Below are positions 37,704 to 56,118 of a stretch of DNA of 64,000 nt, piece by piece (within the stretch, counting starts at the first letter, position 1; every line of letters starts with the position of its first letter). The position numbers were made by a program, and so were the translations under genes. The notes beneath the pieces are model-generated. The model did no database searches and was not told the DNA's origin. It was given only the letters and a program-made list of their open reading frames with translations. Source of the DNA: Pseudomonas kermanshahensis (GTDB lineage: Bacteria > Pseudomonadota > Gammaproteobacteria > Pseudomonadales > Pseudomonadaceae); the NCBI RefSeq assembly GCF_014269205.2, contig NZ_JABWRY020000001.1, positions 806,001-870,000 on the forward strand, given 5' to 3'.

Positions 37704-38207
37704 GTGCGTAAGTTGACTCAACTGGCCATTTTGGCCGCGGCGCTGGTCGCCACCCCGGCTTTCGCCGAAATGAAGGTTGCCGTCCTGAACTATCAGATGG
37801 CCCTGCTGGAATCGGATGCCGCCAAGAAGTATGCGGTTGATGCAGAGAAAAAATTCGGCCCGCAACTGACCAAGCTGAAAAGCCTGGAAAGCAGCGCCAA
37901 GGGCATCCAGGACCGCCTGATCAAAGGTGGCGACAAGATGCAGCAGCAGGAGCGTGAGCGCCTGGAGCTCGAGTTCAAGCAAAAGGCCCGCGACTTCCAG
38001 TTCCAGTCCAAGGAACTGAACGAAGCCAAGGCCGTTGCGGACCGTGACATGCTCAAGCAACTCAAGCCGAAGCTGGACGGCGCTGTCGAGGAAGTGATCA
38101 AGAAGGGCGGTTTCGACCTGGTTCTCGAGCGTGGCGCGGTCATCGATGTCAAACCTCAGTACGACATCACCCGCCAAGTCATCGAGCGCATGAACCAAGC
38201 CCGTTGA
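37704..38207 (+). CDS. skp: periplasmic chaperone Skp (OmpH)
   Basis: Skp holds unfolded outer-membrane proteins in the periplasm before BamA receives them. The 167-aa precursor has a signal peptide cut after ATPAFA (residue 21). The mature protein opens with a beta strand ([18 protein letters not shown]), followed by two long, charged helices that form the tentacles. The start is GTG or ATG-like near 37704 with CAGGAG upstream. lpxD starts one base after its stop. Confidence 0.93.
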   Translation: MRKLTQLAILAAALVATPAFAEMKVAVLNYQMALLESDAAKKYAVDAEKKFGPQLTKLKSLESSAKGIQDRLIKGGDKMQQQERERLELEFKQKARDFQFQSKELNEAKAVADRDMLKQLKPKLDGAVEEVIKKGGFDLVLERGAVIDVKPQYDITRQVIERMNQAR

Positions 38208-38208
38208 T

Positions 38209-39264
38209 ATGACCTTGAACATGACGCTTGGCCAGTTGGCCGAAGCCCTCGGCGCCACCCTCAAGGGGCCCGAGGCGCTGCAGATTACCGGGCTGGCCAC
38301 CTTGCAGGAGGCCGGCCCTGGTCAATTGAGCTTCCTCGCCAACCCGCAGTACCGCAAATTCCTGGATAACAGCCAGGCGGCAGCGGTGCTGCTCAAGGCT
38401 GCGGATGCTGAAGGCTTTGCTGGCAATGCACTGATCGTCGCTGATCCGTACTTGGCCTATGCGCGCATTTCCCACCTGTTCGATCCCAAGCCCAAGGCTG
38501 TGGCGGGAATTCATCCCAGCGCCGTAGTGGCTGAAGATGCCCAGGTGGATGCCAGTGCGAGCATCGGCCCGTTCGTCGTCATCGAAAGTGGTGCGCAGGT
38601 TGCTGCCAATGTCAGCATCGGTGCCCACTGCGTGGTCGGTGCCCGTTGCGTCATCGGTGAGGGCGGCTGGCTGGCGCCACGGGTCACCCTGTACCATGAC
38701 GTGACCATCGGCAAGCGTGTGGTGATCCAGTCTGGCGCAGTGATCGGTGGTGAGGGCTTCGGCTTCGCCAACGAGAAGGGCGTATGGCGCAAGATTGCCC
38801 AGATCGGCGGCGTGACCATCGGCGATGATGTAGAAATCGGCGTCAACACGGCAATCGACCGTGGTGCGCTGTCGGACACGCGCATTGCCGACGGGGTCAA
38901 GCTCGACAACCAGATCCAGATCGCCCATAACGTTCAGATTGGTGAGCACACGGCCATGGCCGCCTGTGTCGGGATTTCCGGCAGCACGCGCATTGGCAAG
39001 CACTGCACCATTGCTGGCGGTGTCGGCATGGTGGGTCATATTGATGTCTGTGATAACGTTTTCGTGTCCGGGATGACCATGGTGACCCGATCGATCACCG
39101 AACCGGGTGCCTATTCTTCCGGCACAGCCATGCAGCCATTGGCTGACTGGCGCAAGAGCGCCGCGCGTATCCGCCACCTGGACGACATGGCCAAGCGTCT
39201 CCAGCAGGTGGAAAAGCGCATCGATACCGTGACCTCAGGTGGCCAGCCGGCATCAGAAGGCTGA
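38209..39264 (+). CDS. lpxD: UDP-3-O-(3-hydroxyacyl)glucosamine N-acyltransferase LpxD
   Basis: LpxD adds the N-linked 3-hydroxyacyl chain in lipid A synthesis. The 351-aa protein has an N-terminal uridine-binding domain (about 1-100), a left-handed beta-helix made of hexapeptide repeats (about 105-290), with [16 protein letters not shown] containing the catalytic-type His, and a C-terminal helix. A second start MTLNMT lies four codons in. It is coupled to skp by a one-base gap. Confidence 0.96.
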   Translation: MTLNMTLGQLAEALGATLKGPEALQITGLATLQEAGPGQLSFLANPQYRKFLDNSQAAAVLLKAADAEGFAGNALIVADPYLAYARISHLFDPKPKAVAGIHPSAVVAEDAQVDASASIGPFVVIESGAQVAANVSIGAHCVVGARCVIGEGGWLAPRVTLYHDVTIGKRVVIQSGAVIGGEGFGFANEKGVWRKIAQIGGVTIGDDVEIGVNTAIDRGALSDTRIADGVKLDNQIQIAHNVQIGEHTAMAACVGISGSTRIGKHCTIAGGVGMVGHIDVCDNVFVSGMTMVTRSITEPGAYSSGTAMQPLADWRKSAARIRHLDDMAKRLQQVEKRIDTVTSGGQPASEG

Positions 39265-39377
39265 TACCATTCCCTGAGCAAGAGTGAACAGACGCTAGCT
39301 GGCTCCTCTTTGGACTGCAAAAGGAGCGCGTGGTCAGCACCTGCGCTCCCTATTCTTATTACAGGCTTCCCCCCGAA

Positions 39378-39818
39378 ATGATGGACATCAACGAGATTCG
39401 CGAATACCTGCCTCACCGTTACCCGTTCCTGCTGGTGGATCGCGTGACGGATCTGGACTTCGAGGCCCAGAGCATTCGTGCCTACAAGAATGTCAGCATC
39501 AACGAGCCGTTCTTCAATGGCCACTTCCCGGCCCACCCGATCATGCCGGGCGTTCTGATCATCGAGGCCATGGCCCAGGCGGCCGGCATCCTCGGTTTCA
39601 AGATGCTCGATGCCAAGCCGGCAGATGGCACCCTGTACTACTTTGTCGGGTCCGACAAACTGCGTTTCCGTCAGCCGGTATTGCCGGGTGACCAGCTTGT
39701 GCTGGAAGCCAAGTTCCTCAGCCGCAAGAGCATGATCTGGAAATTCGAGTGCCGCGCCCTGGTCGACGGCAAGCCTGTCTGCTCGGCAGAAATCACCTGC
39801 GCGGAACGCTCCCTATGA
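39378..39818 (+). CDS. fabZ: 3-hydroxyacyl-[acyl-carrier-protein] dehydratase FabZ
   Basis: FabZ dehydrates 3-hydroxyacyl-ACP in fatty-acid elongation and competes with lipid A synthesis for the same substrate. The 146-aa hot-dog protein has catalytic H49 ([11 protein letters not shown]) and E63 (IIEAMAQ). The start at MMDINEI gives the standard length. Its stop overlaps the lpxA start (ATGA). Confidence 0.95.
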   Translation: MMDINEIREYLPHRYPFLLVDRVTDLDFEAQSIRAYKNVSINEPFFNGHFPAHPIMPGVLIIEAMAQAAGILGFKMLDAKPADGTLYYFVGSDKLRFRQPVLPGDQLVLEAKFLSRKSMIWKFECRALVDGKPVCSAEITCAERSL

Positions 39819-40591
39819 ATTTGATTGATCCTCGGGCCATCATCGACCCGTCGGCCAAACTGGCCGACGGTGTCGAGGTGGGCCCCTGGTCGATCGTTGG
39901 CCCTGATGTCGAAATCGGGGAGGGCACCGTCATTGGCCCGCATGTGGTGCTCAAAGGGCCGACCCGTATCGGCAAGCACAACCGCATCTACCAGTTTTCC
40001 TCGATCGGCGAAGACACCCCTGACCTCAAGTACAAGGGTGAGCCGACGCGCTTGGTGATCGGTGATCACAATGTGATCCGCGAAGGTGTGACCATTCACC
40101 GCGGTACCGTTCAGGACCGTGCAGAAACCACCGTCGGCGATCACAACCTGATCATGGCCTACGCCCACATCGGTCACGACAGTGTCATCGGCAATCATTG
40201 CATTCTGGTGAACAACACCGCGTTGGCGGGGCATGTTCATGTGGGGGACTGGGCGATTCTGTCCGGGTACACCCTGGTGCACCAGTACTGCCATATCGGT
40301 GCACATGCGTTTTCCGGCATGGGTACGGCGATCGGCAAAGACGTACCGGCCTTCGTCACGGTGTTCGGCAGCCCGGCCGAAGCGCGCAGCATGAACTTCG
40401 AAGGCATGCGTCGTCGGGGGTTCAGCGACGAGGTCATTCATATCCTGCGTCGTTGCTACAAGATCGTCTACCGTCAGGGCCTGACCGTCGAAGACGCGAT
40501 CAAGGCGCTGGACGAATTGGCAGCCCAGCACCCTGAGGTCGATCTGTTCCGTCAGTCGATCCTGAATTCTGCCCGCGGCATCACCCGCTGA
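39815..40591 (+). CDS. lpxA: UDP-N-acetylglucosamine acyltransferase LpxA
   Basis: LpxA adds the first 3-hydroxyacyl chain to UDP-GlcNAc, the first step of lipid A synthesis. The 258-aa product begins [19 protein letters not shown] and is nearly all hexapeptide-repeat beta-helix up to about residue 190. The catalytic His lies in [17 protein letters not shown]. The helical C-terminus follows. Start and stop are tied to fabZ (ATGA overlap) and lpxB (one-base gap). Confidence 0.96.
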   Translation: MNLIDPRAIIDPSAKLADGVEVGPWSIVGPDVEIGEGTVIGPHVVLKGPTRIGKHNRIYQFSSIGEDTPDLKYKGEPTRLVIGDHNVIREGVTIHRGTVQDRAETTVGDHNLIMAYAHIGHDSVIGNHCILVNNTALAGHVHVGDWAILSGYTLVHQYCHIGAHAFSGMGTAIGKDVPAFVTVFGSPAEARSMNFEGMRRRGFSDEVIHILRRCYKIVYRQGLTVEDAIKALDELAAQHPEVDLFRQSILNSARGITR

Positions 40592-40592
40592 C

Positions 40593-41720
40593 ATGGCCCA
40601 GCTTTGCGTAGCCCTGGTCGCGGGTGAGGCCAGCGGCGATATTCTCGGGTCTGGCTTGATGCGCGCCCTCAAGGCGCGCCATCCCGACGTACGCTTTATC
40701 GGTGTTGGCGGCCCCTTGATGGAAGCCGAAGGCCTGCAATCCTACTTCCCCATGGAACGTCTGGCGGTCATGGGCCTGGTCGAGGTGCTGGGACGGCTGC
40801 GTGAGCTGCTCAAGCGCCGCAAGTTGTTGATCCAGACCCTCATCGCCGAAAAGCCCGATGTGTTCATCGGCATCGACGCCCCGGATTTCACCCTCAACAT
40901 CGAATTGAAACTGCGTCAGGCCGGTATCAAGACCGTGCACTACGTCAGCCCATCCGTATGGGCGTGGCGGCAGAAGCGCGTGCTGAAGATCCGCGAAGGC
41001 TGCGACCTGATGCTGACGCTGTTGCCGTTCGAAGCCCGGTTCTACGAGGAGCAGGGGGTGCCGGTGCGTTTCGTCGGCCACCCACTGGCCGATACCATTC
41101 CGCTCGAGGCCGACCGACAGGCGGCGCGCGCTGAGCTTGGGCTGGGCCCAGGCCCGGTGGTGGCGTTGATGCCTGGCAGCCGCGGCGGCGAGGTCGGGCG
41201 CCTGGGGGCGCTGTTCCTCGATGCCGCCGAGCGCTTGCGCGAACGAGTACCGGGTGTGCGCTTCGTGCTGCCCTGCGCCAACGCCGCACGGCGTGCCCAG
41301 GTTGAGCAGATGCTCGAAGGGCGCGCGCTACCGCTGACCCTGCTCGACGGCCAGTCGCACCAGGCCTTGGCGGCCTGCGATGCGGTGCTTATCGCGTCGG
41401 GTACCGCCACCCTGGAGGCACTGCTGTACAAGCGTCCCATGGTGGTGGCTTATCGCCTGGCGCCGTTGACCTACTGGATTCTCAAGCGCCTGGTCAAAAG
41501 CCCTTACGTGTCGTTGCCCAACCTGCTGGCCCAGCGCGAGCTGGTGCCTGAACTGCTGCAGGATGACGCCACCAGCGAAGCCCTGGCGCAAACCTTGGCC
41601 CCCTTGGTGGCCGATGGCAGCCAGCAGACCGAACGTTTCGACGAGATTCACCGCACCCTGCGCCGGGATGCTTCCAACCAGGCCGCCGAGGCGGTACTGG
41701 CCTTGCTCAAGGACCGCTGA
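40593..41720 (+). CDS. lpxB: lipid-A-disaccharide synthase LpxB
   Basis: LpxB is a GT19 glycosyltransferase joining UDP-2,3-diacylglucosamine to lipid X to form the lipid A disaccharide. The 375-aa protein shows the opening [16 protein letters not shown], the [14 protein letters not shown] motif and the C-terminal [12 protein letters not shown] nucleotide-binding region. rnhB starts one base after its stop. Confidence 0.96.
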   Translation: MAQLCVALVAGEASGDILGSGLMRALKARHPDVRFIGVGGPLMEAEGLQSYFPMERLAVMGLVEVLGRLRELLKRRKLLIQTLIAEKPDVFIGIDAPDFTLNIELKLRQAGIKTVHYVSPSVWAWRQKRVLKIREGCDLMLTLLPFEARFYEEQGVPVRFVGHPLADTIPLEADRQAARAELGLGPGPVVALMPGSRGGEVGRLGALFLDAAERLRERVPGVRFVLPCANAARRAQVEQMLEGRALPLTLLDGQSHQALAACDAVLIASGTATLEALLYKRPMVVAYRLAPLTYWILKRLVKSPYVSLPNLLAQRELVPELLQDDATSEALAQTLAPLVADGSQQTERFDEIHRTLRRDASNQAAEAVLALLKDR

Positions 41721-41721
41721 G

Positions 41722-42345
41722 ATGCAAATAGGACTGGATTTCAACCTGGTCGAAGACCTGGTCGCCGGGGTCGATGAAGTCGGCCGTGGCCCCTTGTGTG
41801 GCGCGGTGGTGACGGCTGCAGTGATCCTCGACCCGGCACGGCCGATCCTCGGCCTCAACGATTCGAAGAAACTCACCGAAGCCAAGCGCGAGGCGTTGTT
41901 CGACGAAATCTGCGAGAAGGCGCTGAGCTTTTGCATTGCCCGCGCCGAGGTCGAAGAAATCGACCGCCTGAACATTCTTCAGGCCACCATGCTGGCCATG
42001 CAGCGTGCGGTCGAGGGGCTGCATGTCACGCCCAAGCTGGCACTGATCGACGGCAACCGTTGCCCCAAGCTGGCGGTACCCGCTGCGCCGGTCGTCAAAG
42101 GCGACAGCCAGGTGCCGGCCATTGCGGCTGCGTCGATCCTGGCCAAGGTGACGCGTGATCGGGAGATGAGTGCGTTCGAGCTGATCTACCCCGGTTACGG
42201 CATCGGTGGGCACAAGGGTTATCCGACGCCGGTGCACCTTGAAGCCCTGGCCCGGCTTGGGCCTACGCCCATTCACCGACGCTCCTTTGCGCCGGTACGG
42301 GCGGCTTGGGAGGCCCGTGAGGGCATTACCGATTCTTTGATCTAG
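41722..42345 (+). CDS. rnhB: ribonuclease HII
   Basis: RNase HII cuts RNA in RNA/DNA hybrids and single ribonucleotides in DNA. The 207-aa protein has the metal-binding DEVGRGPL motif near residue 18, [10 protein letters not shown] and [21 protein letters not shown] chose ATG 41722, one base after lpxB. A larger in-frame opening upstream overlaps lpxB in another frame and is not needed. The lpxB-rnhB-dnaE order is common in gammaproteobacteria. Confidence 0.95.
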   Translation: MQIGLDFNLVEDLVAGVDEVGRGPLCGAVVTAAVILDPARPILGLNDSKKLTEAKREALFDEICEKALSFCIARAEVEEIDRLNILQATMLAMQRAVEGLHVTPKLALIDGNRCPKLAVPAAPVVKGDSQVPAIAAASILAKVTRDREMSAFELIYPGYGIGGHKGYPTPVHLEALARLGPTPIHRRSFAPVRAAWEAREGITDSLI

Positions 42346-42350
42346 TGCAT

Positions 42351-42454
42351 GGGGCCGCTTTGCCGCCCTTTCGCGACGCAAGGCCGCTCCTACAGAGGTT
42401 ACGCGTTTCCTTGTAGGAGCGGCCTTGTGTCGCGATGGGCTGCGAAGCAGCCCC
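42351..42454. repeat. REP inverted pair
   Basis: The arms at 42351-42394 and 42412-42454 are imperfectly complementary, around GACGCAAGGCCGCTCCTACA and TGTAGGAGCGGCCTTGTGTC, each with a small hairpin at its outer end. The subtype with GGCCGC differs from that with GCAGCC at 1656. It lies between rnhB and dnaE on the same strand and may uncouple their transcripts. Confidence 0.85.
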
Positions 42455-42513
42455 AAATCCTGCCCTCATTTACGCTACAATCCCGCCCTTGTCGTTCTGC
42501 TACAGGATCACCC

Positions 42514-46038
<3,525 letters not shown>

Positions 46039-46143
46039 ATCGACGAATTTTAATCTCGACCTGAATGCGCCCGATCCCTTAAGGTAGGGCGCCAAACGGA
46101 TCAACCGGCCGGCCGCCTGGCCGTAGACCCAAGACGGATGCCT

Positions 46144-47091
46144 ATGAACCCGAATTTCCTCGATTTCGAACAGCCGATTGCCGACCTGCAAGCCAAGATC
46201 GAAGGCCTGCGCCTGGTGGGTAACGACAACTCGCTGAACATCAGCGATGAAATTGCCCGTCTGCAAGACAAGAGCAATACCCTGACCGAAAGCATCTTCG
46301 GCAACCTGACCAGCTGGCAGATCGCCCGCCTGGCCCGTCACCCACGTCGTCCTTACACCTTGGACTACCTGCAGCACATCTTCACTGAATTCGAAGAGCT
46401 GCACGGTGACCGCCATTTCTCCGATGATGCCGCGATCGTGGGCGGTACCGCCCGCCTGGATGGCAAGGCAGTGATGGTCATCGGCCACCAGAAGGGCCGC
46501 GAAGTACGTGAGAAGGTGCGCCGCAACTTCGGCATGCCGCGCCCTGAGGGCTACCGTAAGGCGTGCCGCCTGATGGAAATGGCCGAGCGCTTCAAGATGC
46601 CGATCCTGACGTTCATCGACACCCCAGGTGCCTACCCAGGTATCGACGCCGAAGAGCGCAACCAGAGCGAGGCGATTGCCTGGAACCTGCGTGTCATGGC
46701 GCGCCTGAAGACGCCAATCATCGCCACCGTGATCGGTGAGGGTGGTTCTGGCGGTGCACTGGCCATTGGTGTGTGCGACCAGCTGAACATGCTGCAGTAC
46801 TCCACCTACTCGGTGATTTCGCCGGAAGGCTGCGCCTCGATCCTGTGGAAAACCGCCGACAAGGCTGCCGATGCCGCCGAGGCCATGGGTATCACGGCCG
46901 AACGCCTGAAGAGCCTGAACATCGTCGACAAGGTCATCTCGGAGCCGCTGGGCGGCGCCCACCGTGACCCGGCCGCCATGTCTGAAAGCATCCGTGCCGA
47001 CCTGGTGCAGCAGCTGGACATGCTGGGCAAGCTCGACAATGACGCGCTGCTGGCACGTCGTTACGAGCGCCTGATGAGCTACGGCCTCTGA
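46144..47091 (+). CDS. accA: acetyl-CoA carboxylase carboxyltransferase alpha subunit
   Basis: AccA with AccD transfers carboxyl from biotin to acetyl-CoA, giving malonyl-CoA for fatty-acid synthesis. The 315-aa protein has the crotonase-like fold with [20 protein letters not shown] and [15 protein letters not shown] (oxyanion-hole glycines). The start at [16 protein letters not shown] is the family start; an ATG at 46138 would add two residues. The dnaE-accA gap (105 bases) holds no other gene. Confidence 0.96.
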   Translation: MNPNFLDFEQPIADLQAKIEGLRLVGNDNSLNISDEIARLQDKSNTLTESIFGNLTSWQIARLARHPRRPYTLDYLQHIFTEFEELHGDRHFSDDAAIVGGTARLDGKAVMVIGHQKGREVREKVRRNFGMPRPEGYRKACRLMEMAERFKMPILTFIDTPGAYPGIDAEERNQSEAIAWNLRVMARLKTPIIATVIGEGGSGGALAIGVCDQLNMLQYSTYSVISPEGCASILWKTADKAADAAEAMGITAERLKSLNIVDKVISEPLGGAHRDPAAMSESIRADLVQQLDMLGKLDNDALLARRYERLMSYGL

Positions 47092-47096
47092 TACAC

Positions 47097-47222
47097 CCCG
47101 GGGCCGCTTTGCGGCCCTGTGGGAGCGGGCTCGCCCCGCGAAGAGGCCGGCTCTGGCAGCGGAGTCGTATGGCAAGGGCTTCGCCCTTGTTCGCGGGGCA
47201 AGCCCGCTCCCACAGTGCCCCG
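47097..47222. repeat. REP inverted pair
   Basis: The arms TGTGGGAGCGGGCTCGCCCC... (47119-47143) and its near reverse complement (47190-47214) form the pair. Smaller hairpins lie inside and at the edge (GGGCCGC-ttt-GCGGCCC and AAGGGC-ttc-GCCCTT). It lies between accA and tilS, probably ending the long upstream operon. Confidence 0.88.
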
Positions 47223-47248
47223 GCGATTGCGAATCATGTGAGGCGCCC

Positions 47249-48532
47249 TTGATCAACCTCACTCCCTGGCTCCAAGCCCCCGCCTGGCACATCGCCTTCT
47301 CTGGCGGCCTGGACTCCACCGTCCTGCTGCACCTGCTGGCCGATTACGCCCGCACCCACCCCGCGCCCCCGTTGCGCGCCATCCATATCCATCACGGCCT
47401 GCAGCCCGCCGCTGACGCGTGGCCCGCCCACTGCGAGCTCGTCTGCGCCAACCTCGGCGTCGAACTTCGTGTGATCCACGTCCAGGTCGCCCCCGGCGCC
47501 AGTCTCGAACAGGCGGCCCGCGATGCCCGTTATGCGGCATTCACGAACGTGGTCGGCCCCGGTGAGGTGCTGTTCACCGGCCAGCACCGCGATGATCAAG
47601 CCGAAACCCTGCTGTTTCGTTTGCTGCGCGGTGCCGGGCTACGTGGTCTGACCGCAATGCCGGCGCAGCGTCCGCTGGGGCAGGGCAGCCTGGCTAGGCC
47701 GTTGCTGGCGATTGCCCGCCAGCAGCTGCACGCGTATGCCCAGGCCCAAGGCCTGACCTGGATCGAAGACCCCACAAACAGCGACACCGCCTTTGCGCGC
47801 AACTATTTGCGCGGCGAAGTGTTCCCGGTGCTGCAGCAGCGTTGGCCGCAAGCCAGCCAGAACCTTGCCCGTTGCGCAGCGCACCTGGGTGAAGCGCAGG
47901 GTTTGCTGGACGAGGTGGCTCAGGCCGATCTGGCCAAGGCCGAGGAGGGGGCTGCCGCTGCATGGGTGGGGCTGGACTCCCTGGCGCTTGCGGTGCTCGC
48001 GGCGTTGTCACCCGCTCGTCAGCGCAATGCCCTGCAATACTGGCTCAGCCATCGCACCCGGCTGCCGGATGCGCGCCACTGGGCTGGCTGGGCCGACCTG
48101 CGCGATGCCGCGGCCGACGCCCAGCCGACCTGGCGCTTGGCCGACGGCCGGTTGCTGCGCAGCAACGGCCGTATCTGGTGGCTGAGCGGTGACTGGTTGC
48201 AGGCGCCGCAAGGCGAATTCGCCTGGGCAGACTCGGCTTGCGAGCTGGCCTTGCCGGGCAACGGCAGCGTTCGGTTGACTGCGTCCAAGCCCCTGGCGGG
48301 CCTGACTGTCCGCTATCGCCAGGGCGGTGAAGTGCTTGAGCTTGCGGGGCGCGGTCGACGCGACCTCAAACGCCTGCTCAACGAGCTGCAGGTGCCGCCT
48401 TTCGTGCGTTCGCGCCTGCCATTGCTGTATCAGGGCGAGCGCTTGCTGGCCGTGGCCAACCTGCCGGCACTGGGGCAGGCAGATTGCCAACTGCACTGGC
48501 AGTTACCGACGAACGCGCAAGGTTTGAGCTGA
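47249..48532 (+). CDS. tilS: tRNA(Ile)-lysidine synthase TilS
   Basis: TilS changes C34 of tRNA(Ile2) to lysidine, which switches the tRNA from Met to Ile decoding. The 427-aa protein has the PP-loop SGGLDST (residues 18-24), the HIHHGLQPAADAW segment, FTGQHRDDQAETLLFRLLRG, and C-terminal TilS domains. It starts with TTG at 47249, supported by GAGG a few bases upstream and by correct family register. The rare start may lower expression. Confidence 0.93.
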   Translation: MINLTPWLQAPAWHIAFSGGLDSTVLLHLLADYARTHPAPPLRAIHIHHGLQPAADAWPAHCELVCANLGVELRVIHVQVAPGASLEQAARDARYAAFTNVVGPGEVLFTGQHRDDQAETLLFRLLRGAGLRGLTAMPAQRPLGQGSLARPLLAIARQQLHAYAQAQGLTWIEDPTNSDTAFARNYLRGEVFPVLQQRWPQASQNLARCAAHLGEAQGLLDEVAQADLAKAEEGAAAAWVGLDSLALAVLAALSPARQRNALQYWLSHRTRLPDARHWAGWADLRDAAADAQPTWRLADGRLLRSNGRIWWLSGDWLQAPQGEFAWADSACELALPGNGSVRLTASKPLAGLTVRYRQGGEVLELAGRGRRDLKRLLNELQVPPFVRSRLPLLYQGERLLAVANLPALGQADCQLHWQLPTNAQGLS

Positions 48533-48779
48533 AGGGTACATTCCGGTAGACTACCCTCCCTTCTTGATACAACTTCTGTGGGTTCCTCGAAAACACAGCA
48601 GTTGCCGATTACCACGCAGTTTTTTGCTGGGCTGATTCTGGAAATGACGAGCGAGCTCCATGCCGGGGATACCCTGGTTTGTACAGACGCGGCAGTTTTT
48701 CGAGATGCACTGTGATTGACGCAGGTGATCGGGGGCTTCGGCCTTCCTTCGCTTTCTCCGGCGGCGCTGGCCGCCTTAA

Positions 48780-52722
<3,943 letters not shown>

Positions 52723-52805
52723 GCAAGAGATGGTAAAAAGACAGCAGCCGTAGCTGTAGGAGCTTTCGTACTGAATTTTCCTACACTTGCAAAGGGTTTC
52801 TGTCG

Positions 52806-52833
52806 ACGAAGCCTGGCCTCGGCCAGGCTTCGT
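52806..52833 (+). terminator. hairpin downstream of eno
   Basis: ACGAAGCCTGGCC-tc-GGCCAGGCTTCGT is a perfect 13-base stem (the loop is realistically 4-6 bases). It lies 83 bases after the eno stop and is followed by GCTATTC, so the T-run is weak. It is a likely terminator or 3'-end stabiliser. Confidence 0.65.
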
Positions 52834-52891
52834 GCTATTCGAGGCCCCGAAGTGAACAGTAAGCGGCGGTCTTTTTAACCTGGATACCTTG

Positions 52892-53173
52892 ATGCGCAGT
52901 CCCTATTGGTTGTTCCTCGTTCTGCTTCTGCTGTTGGGTGGCCTGCAGTACCGCCTGTGGGTGGGCAATGGCAGCCTGGCGCAAGTGACCGAGCTCAAGC
53001 AGCAGATCGCCGAGCAGCACGCCGAAAACGAGCGCCTGCTTGAGCGTAACCGCGTGCTTGACGCAGAAGTCCTGGAGTTGAAGAAAGGTATGGAGACCGT
53101 GGAAGAACGGGCTCGTCATGAATTGGGGATGGTCAAAGAGGGTGAAACCCTCTTCCAGTTGCCGCAAAAATGA
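52892..53173 (+). CDS. ftsB: cell division protein FtsB
   Basis: FtsB is a divisome protein that pairs with FtsL and FtsQ. The 93-aa product has one membrane helix (about residues 5-20, YWLFLVLLLLLGGLQ), then the conserved RLWVGNGSLAQV junction and a periplasmic coiled coil (to about residue 70), ending in ELGMVKEGETLFQ. The eno-ftsB-ispD order is conserved. Its stop overlaps the ispD start (ATGA). Confidence 0.94.
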   Translation: MRSPYWLFLVLLLLLGGLQYRLWVGNGSLAQVTELKQQIAEQHAENERLLERNRVLDAEVLELKKGMETVEERARHELGMVKEGETLFQLPQK

Positions 53174-53877
53174 CTGACACATTACCGGCCTTCTGGGCCG
53201 TGATTCCTGCTGCGGGCGTGGGTGCCCGCATGGCTGCCGACCGCCCCAAGCAGTACTTGCAACTGGGTGGGCAGACCCTTCTCGAGCATAGCCTCGACTG
53301 TTTTCTTGGCCATCCAACGCTCAAGGGCGTGGTGGTCAGCATTGCCGCAGACGACCCTTACTGGCCCAGCCTGCGCTGTGCCAGCGACCCGCGCCTCCAG
53401 CGCGCGGCGGGCGGTCGCGAGCGTGCCGACTCGGTACTCAACGCGTTGCTGTTGCTGCATGCCCAAGGGGCTTCGGACAGCGACTGGGTGCTGGTGCACG
53501 ATGCCGCGCGGCCGAACCTGGCGCGCAGTGACTTGGACAAGCTGTTGTCGGAGCTGGCAGATGACCCGGTGGGTGGCCTGTTGGCGGTGCCGGCGCGCGA
53601 TACGTTGAAGCGTTCCGACAGTAATGGCCGGGTGAGCGCTACCGTAGACCGCAGCACCATCTGGCAGGCCTACACGCCGCAGATGTTCCGCCTGGGGGCC
53701 TTGCACCGCGCGTTGGCCGAGTGCCTGGTGTCGGATGTGGTGGTCACCGACGAGGCTTCGGCCATCGAGTGGTCCGGCCAGGCGCCGCGGCTGATCGAAG
53801 GGCGCAGCGATAACATCAAGGTGACCCGGCCGGAAGACCTTGAGTGGTTGCGCCAGCGCTGGGCGGGGCGCCGCTGA
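53170..53877 (+). CDS. ispD: 2-C-methyl-D-erythritol 4-phosphate cytidylyltransferase
   Basis: IspD joins MEP to CTP in the isoprenoid pathway, following Dxr. The 235-aa protein has the nucleotide-binding opening IPAAGVGARMAADRPKQYL, VLVHDAARPNL and TDEASAIEW. ispF, often directly downstream, is here 3.1 kb away, separated by a REP pair and the formaldehyde genes. Confidence 0.95.
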   Translation: MTDTLPAFWAVIPAAGVGARMAADRPKQYLQLGGQTLLEHSLDCFLGHPTLKGVVVSIAADDPYWPSLRCASDPRLQRAAGGRERADSVLNALLLLHAQGASDSDWVLVHDAARPNLARSDLDKLLSELADDPVGGLLAVPARDTLKRSDSNGRVSATVDRSTIWQAYTPQMFRLGALHRALAECLVSDVVVTDEASAIEWSGQAPRLIEGRSDNIKVTRPEDLEWLRQRWAGRR

Positions 53878-53894
53878 CACTGTAATCCTGTGCT

Positions 53895-53984
53895 GGCCTC
53901 TTCGCGGGCAAGCCCCCTCCTACAGGGAATTGCGATCTCTTGTAGGAGCGGCCTTGTGCCGCGAAAGGGCCGCAAAGCGGCCCC
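53895..53984. repeat. REP inverted pair
   Basis: A left element (TTCGCGGGCAAGCC...CTCCTACA, 53895-53926) faces a right element of a different subtype (TGTAGGAGCGGCCTTGTGCC, 53941-53984) that ends in the hairpin GGGCCGC-aaa-GCGGCCC. It is placed between the convergent ispD and gfnR. Confidence 0.8.
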
Positions 53985-53993
53985 AGTGCACTA

Positions 53994-54890
53994 TCAAGCC
54001 ACACGATACTCCGGCAACCCCGCCAACCCTTCCTTCAGATAATCCACCAGCCGCCTTACTTTCGGCGACAGATGCCGCTGCTGCGGGTACAACGCCCACA
54101 CCGCCGTATTCGGCGGCTGATGCCCCTCCAGCAGCGATACCAGTGCCCCCGTGTTCAGGTGCTCCAGCACGTAATAGTCCGGCAACTGGCACAAGCCCAT
54201 CCCCTGCAACGCGGCGTCGAGCACGGCCTGCCCGCTGTTGCAGCGCCAGTTTCCCTGCACTCGCTGGCTGATCTCGCGGCCATCCTGCTGCAGTGCCCAC
54301 AAATCCGAACTGCCAATCAAGCAGTTGTGCCGCGCCAGTTCCGACAGGCTGTGCGGCCTGCCGTAACGCTCCAGATACGCCGGTGAGGCGCACAGGTACA
54401 TGCGCCGCGGTGCCAGGCGGGCGGCAACCAGCCTGGAGTCAGCAAGCCGGCCGAGGCGAATGGCTAAGTCCATGCCTTCATGCAGCAAGTCCAACGTGCG
54501 GTTGCTCAGTTCCACTTCCACCCTCAACTGTGGGTACAGCGCCATGAAGCGCGTCACCAGCGGCACGATGAAACGCTCGCCATAGGCCACCGCACAGGTC
54601 ATGCGCAGCAGCCCCTTGGGCTCGCTGGCCAGGTCGCCCATCGCCCGCAGGGCTTCTTCACGGCCATCTTGCAGACGCTGGCAATGCTGCAGGAAGGTCT
54701 GCCCGGCCTCACTCAGGGTGACACGCCGGGTGCTGCGGTACAGCAGGCGCGTCTGCAGGCGTTCTTCCAGGCGGGCGATCTGCCGGCTGATGTGCGAAGA
54801 CGATACGCCCAGGCGCTCCGCCGCCGCGGTGAACTGGCCAGACTCGGCCACCGCCACGAATTCGTCGATGCCTTCCCAGCGGCTACTCAT
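53994..54890 (-). CDS. gfnR: LysR-family regulator of formaldehyde detoxification (GfnR-type)
   Basis: This 298-aa LysR protein has an N-terminal winged helix-turn-helix (FVAVAESGQFTAAAERLGV, then SSSHISRQIARLEERL, residues 11-45) and a periplasmic-binding-like effector domain. It is divergent from frmA-fghA. The same arrangement exists in P. aeruginosa, where GfnR activates the adjacent glutathione-dependent formaldehyde genes. The effector is probably a formaldehyde-derived signal (inference). LysR sites would lie in the 107-base intergenic region; I did not find a clear T-N11-A palindrome. Confidence 0.85.
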   Translation of the reverse strand: MSSRWEGIDEFVAVAESGQFTAAAERLGVSSSHISRQIARLEERLQTRLLYRSTRRVTLSEAGQTFLQHCQRLQDGREEALRAMGDLASEPKGLLRMTCAVAYGERFIVPLVTRFMALYPQLRVEVELSNRTLDLLHEGMDLAIRLGRLADSRLVAARLAPRRMYLCASPAYLERYGRPHSLSELARHNCLIGSSDLWALQQDGREISQRVQGNWRCNSGQAVLDAALQGMGLCQLPDYYVLEHLNTGALVSLLEGHQPPNTAVWALYPQQRHLSPKVRRLVDYLKEGLAGLPEYRVA

Positions 54891-54976
54891 TGATTGTCCC
54901 TGTGCGGCAATAATGTTTTGTCTTGGCCTGGATTATTCATCAAAACCCCCTGAATTACACTGCAAGACTGAATTGA

Positions 54977-56110
<1,134 letters not shown>

Positions 56111-56118
56111 GGTCTGCC

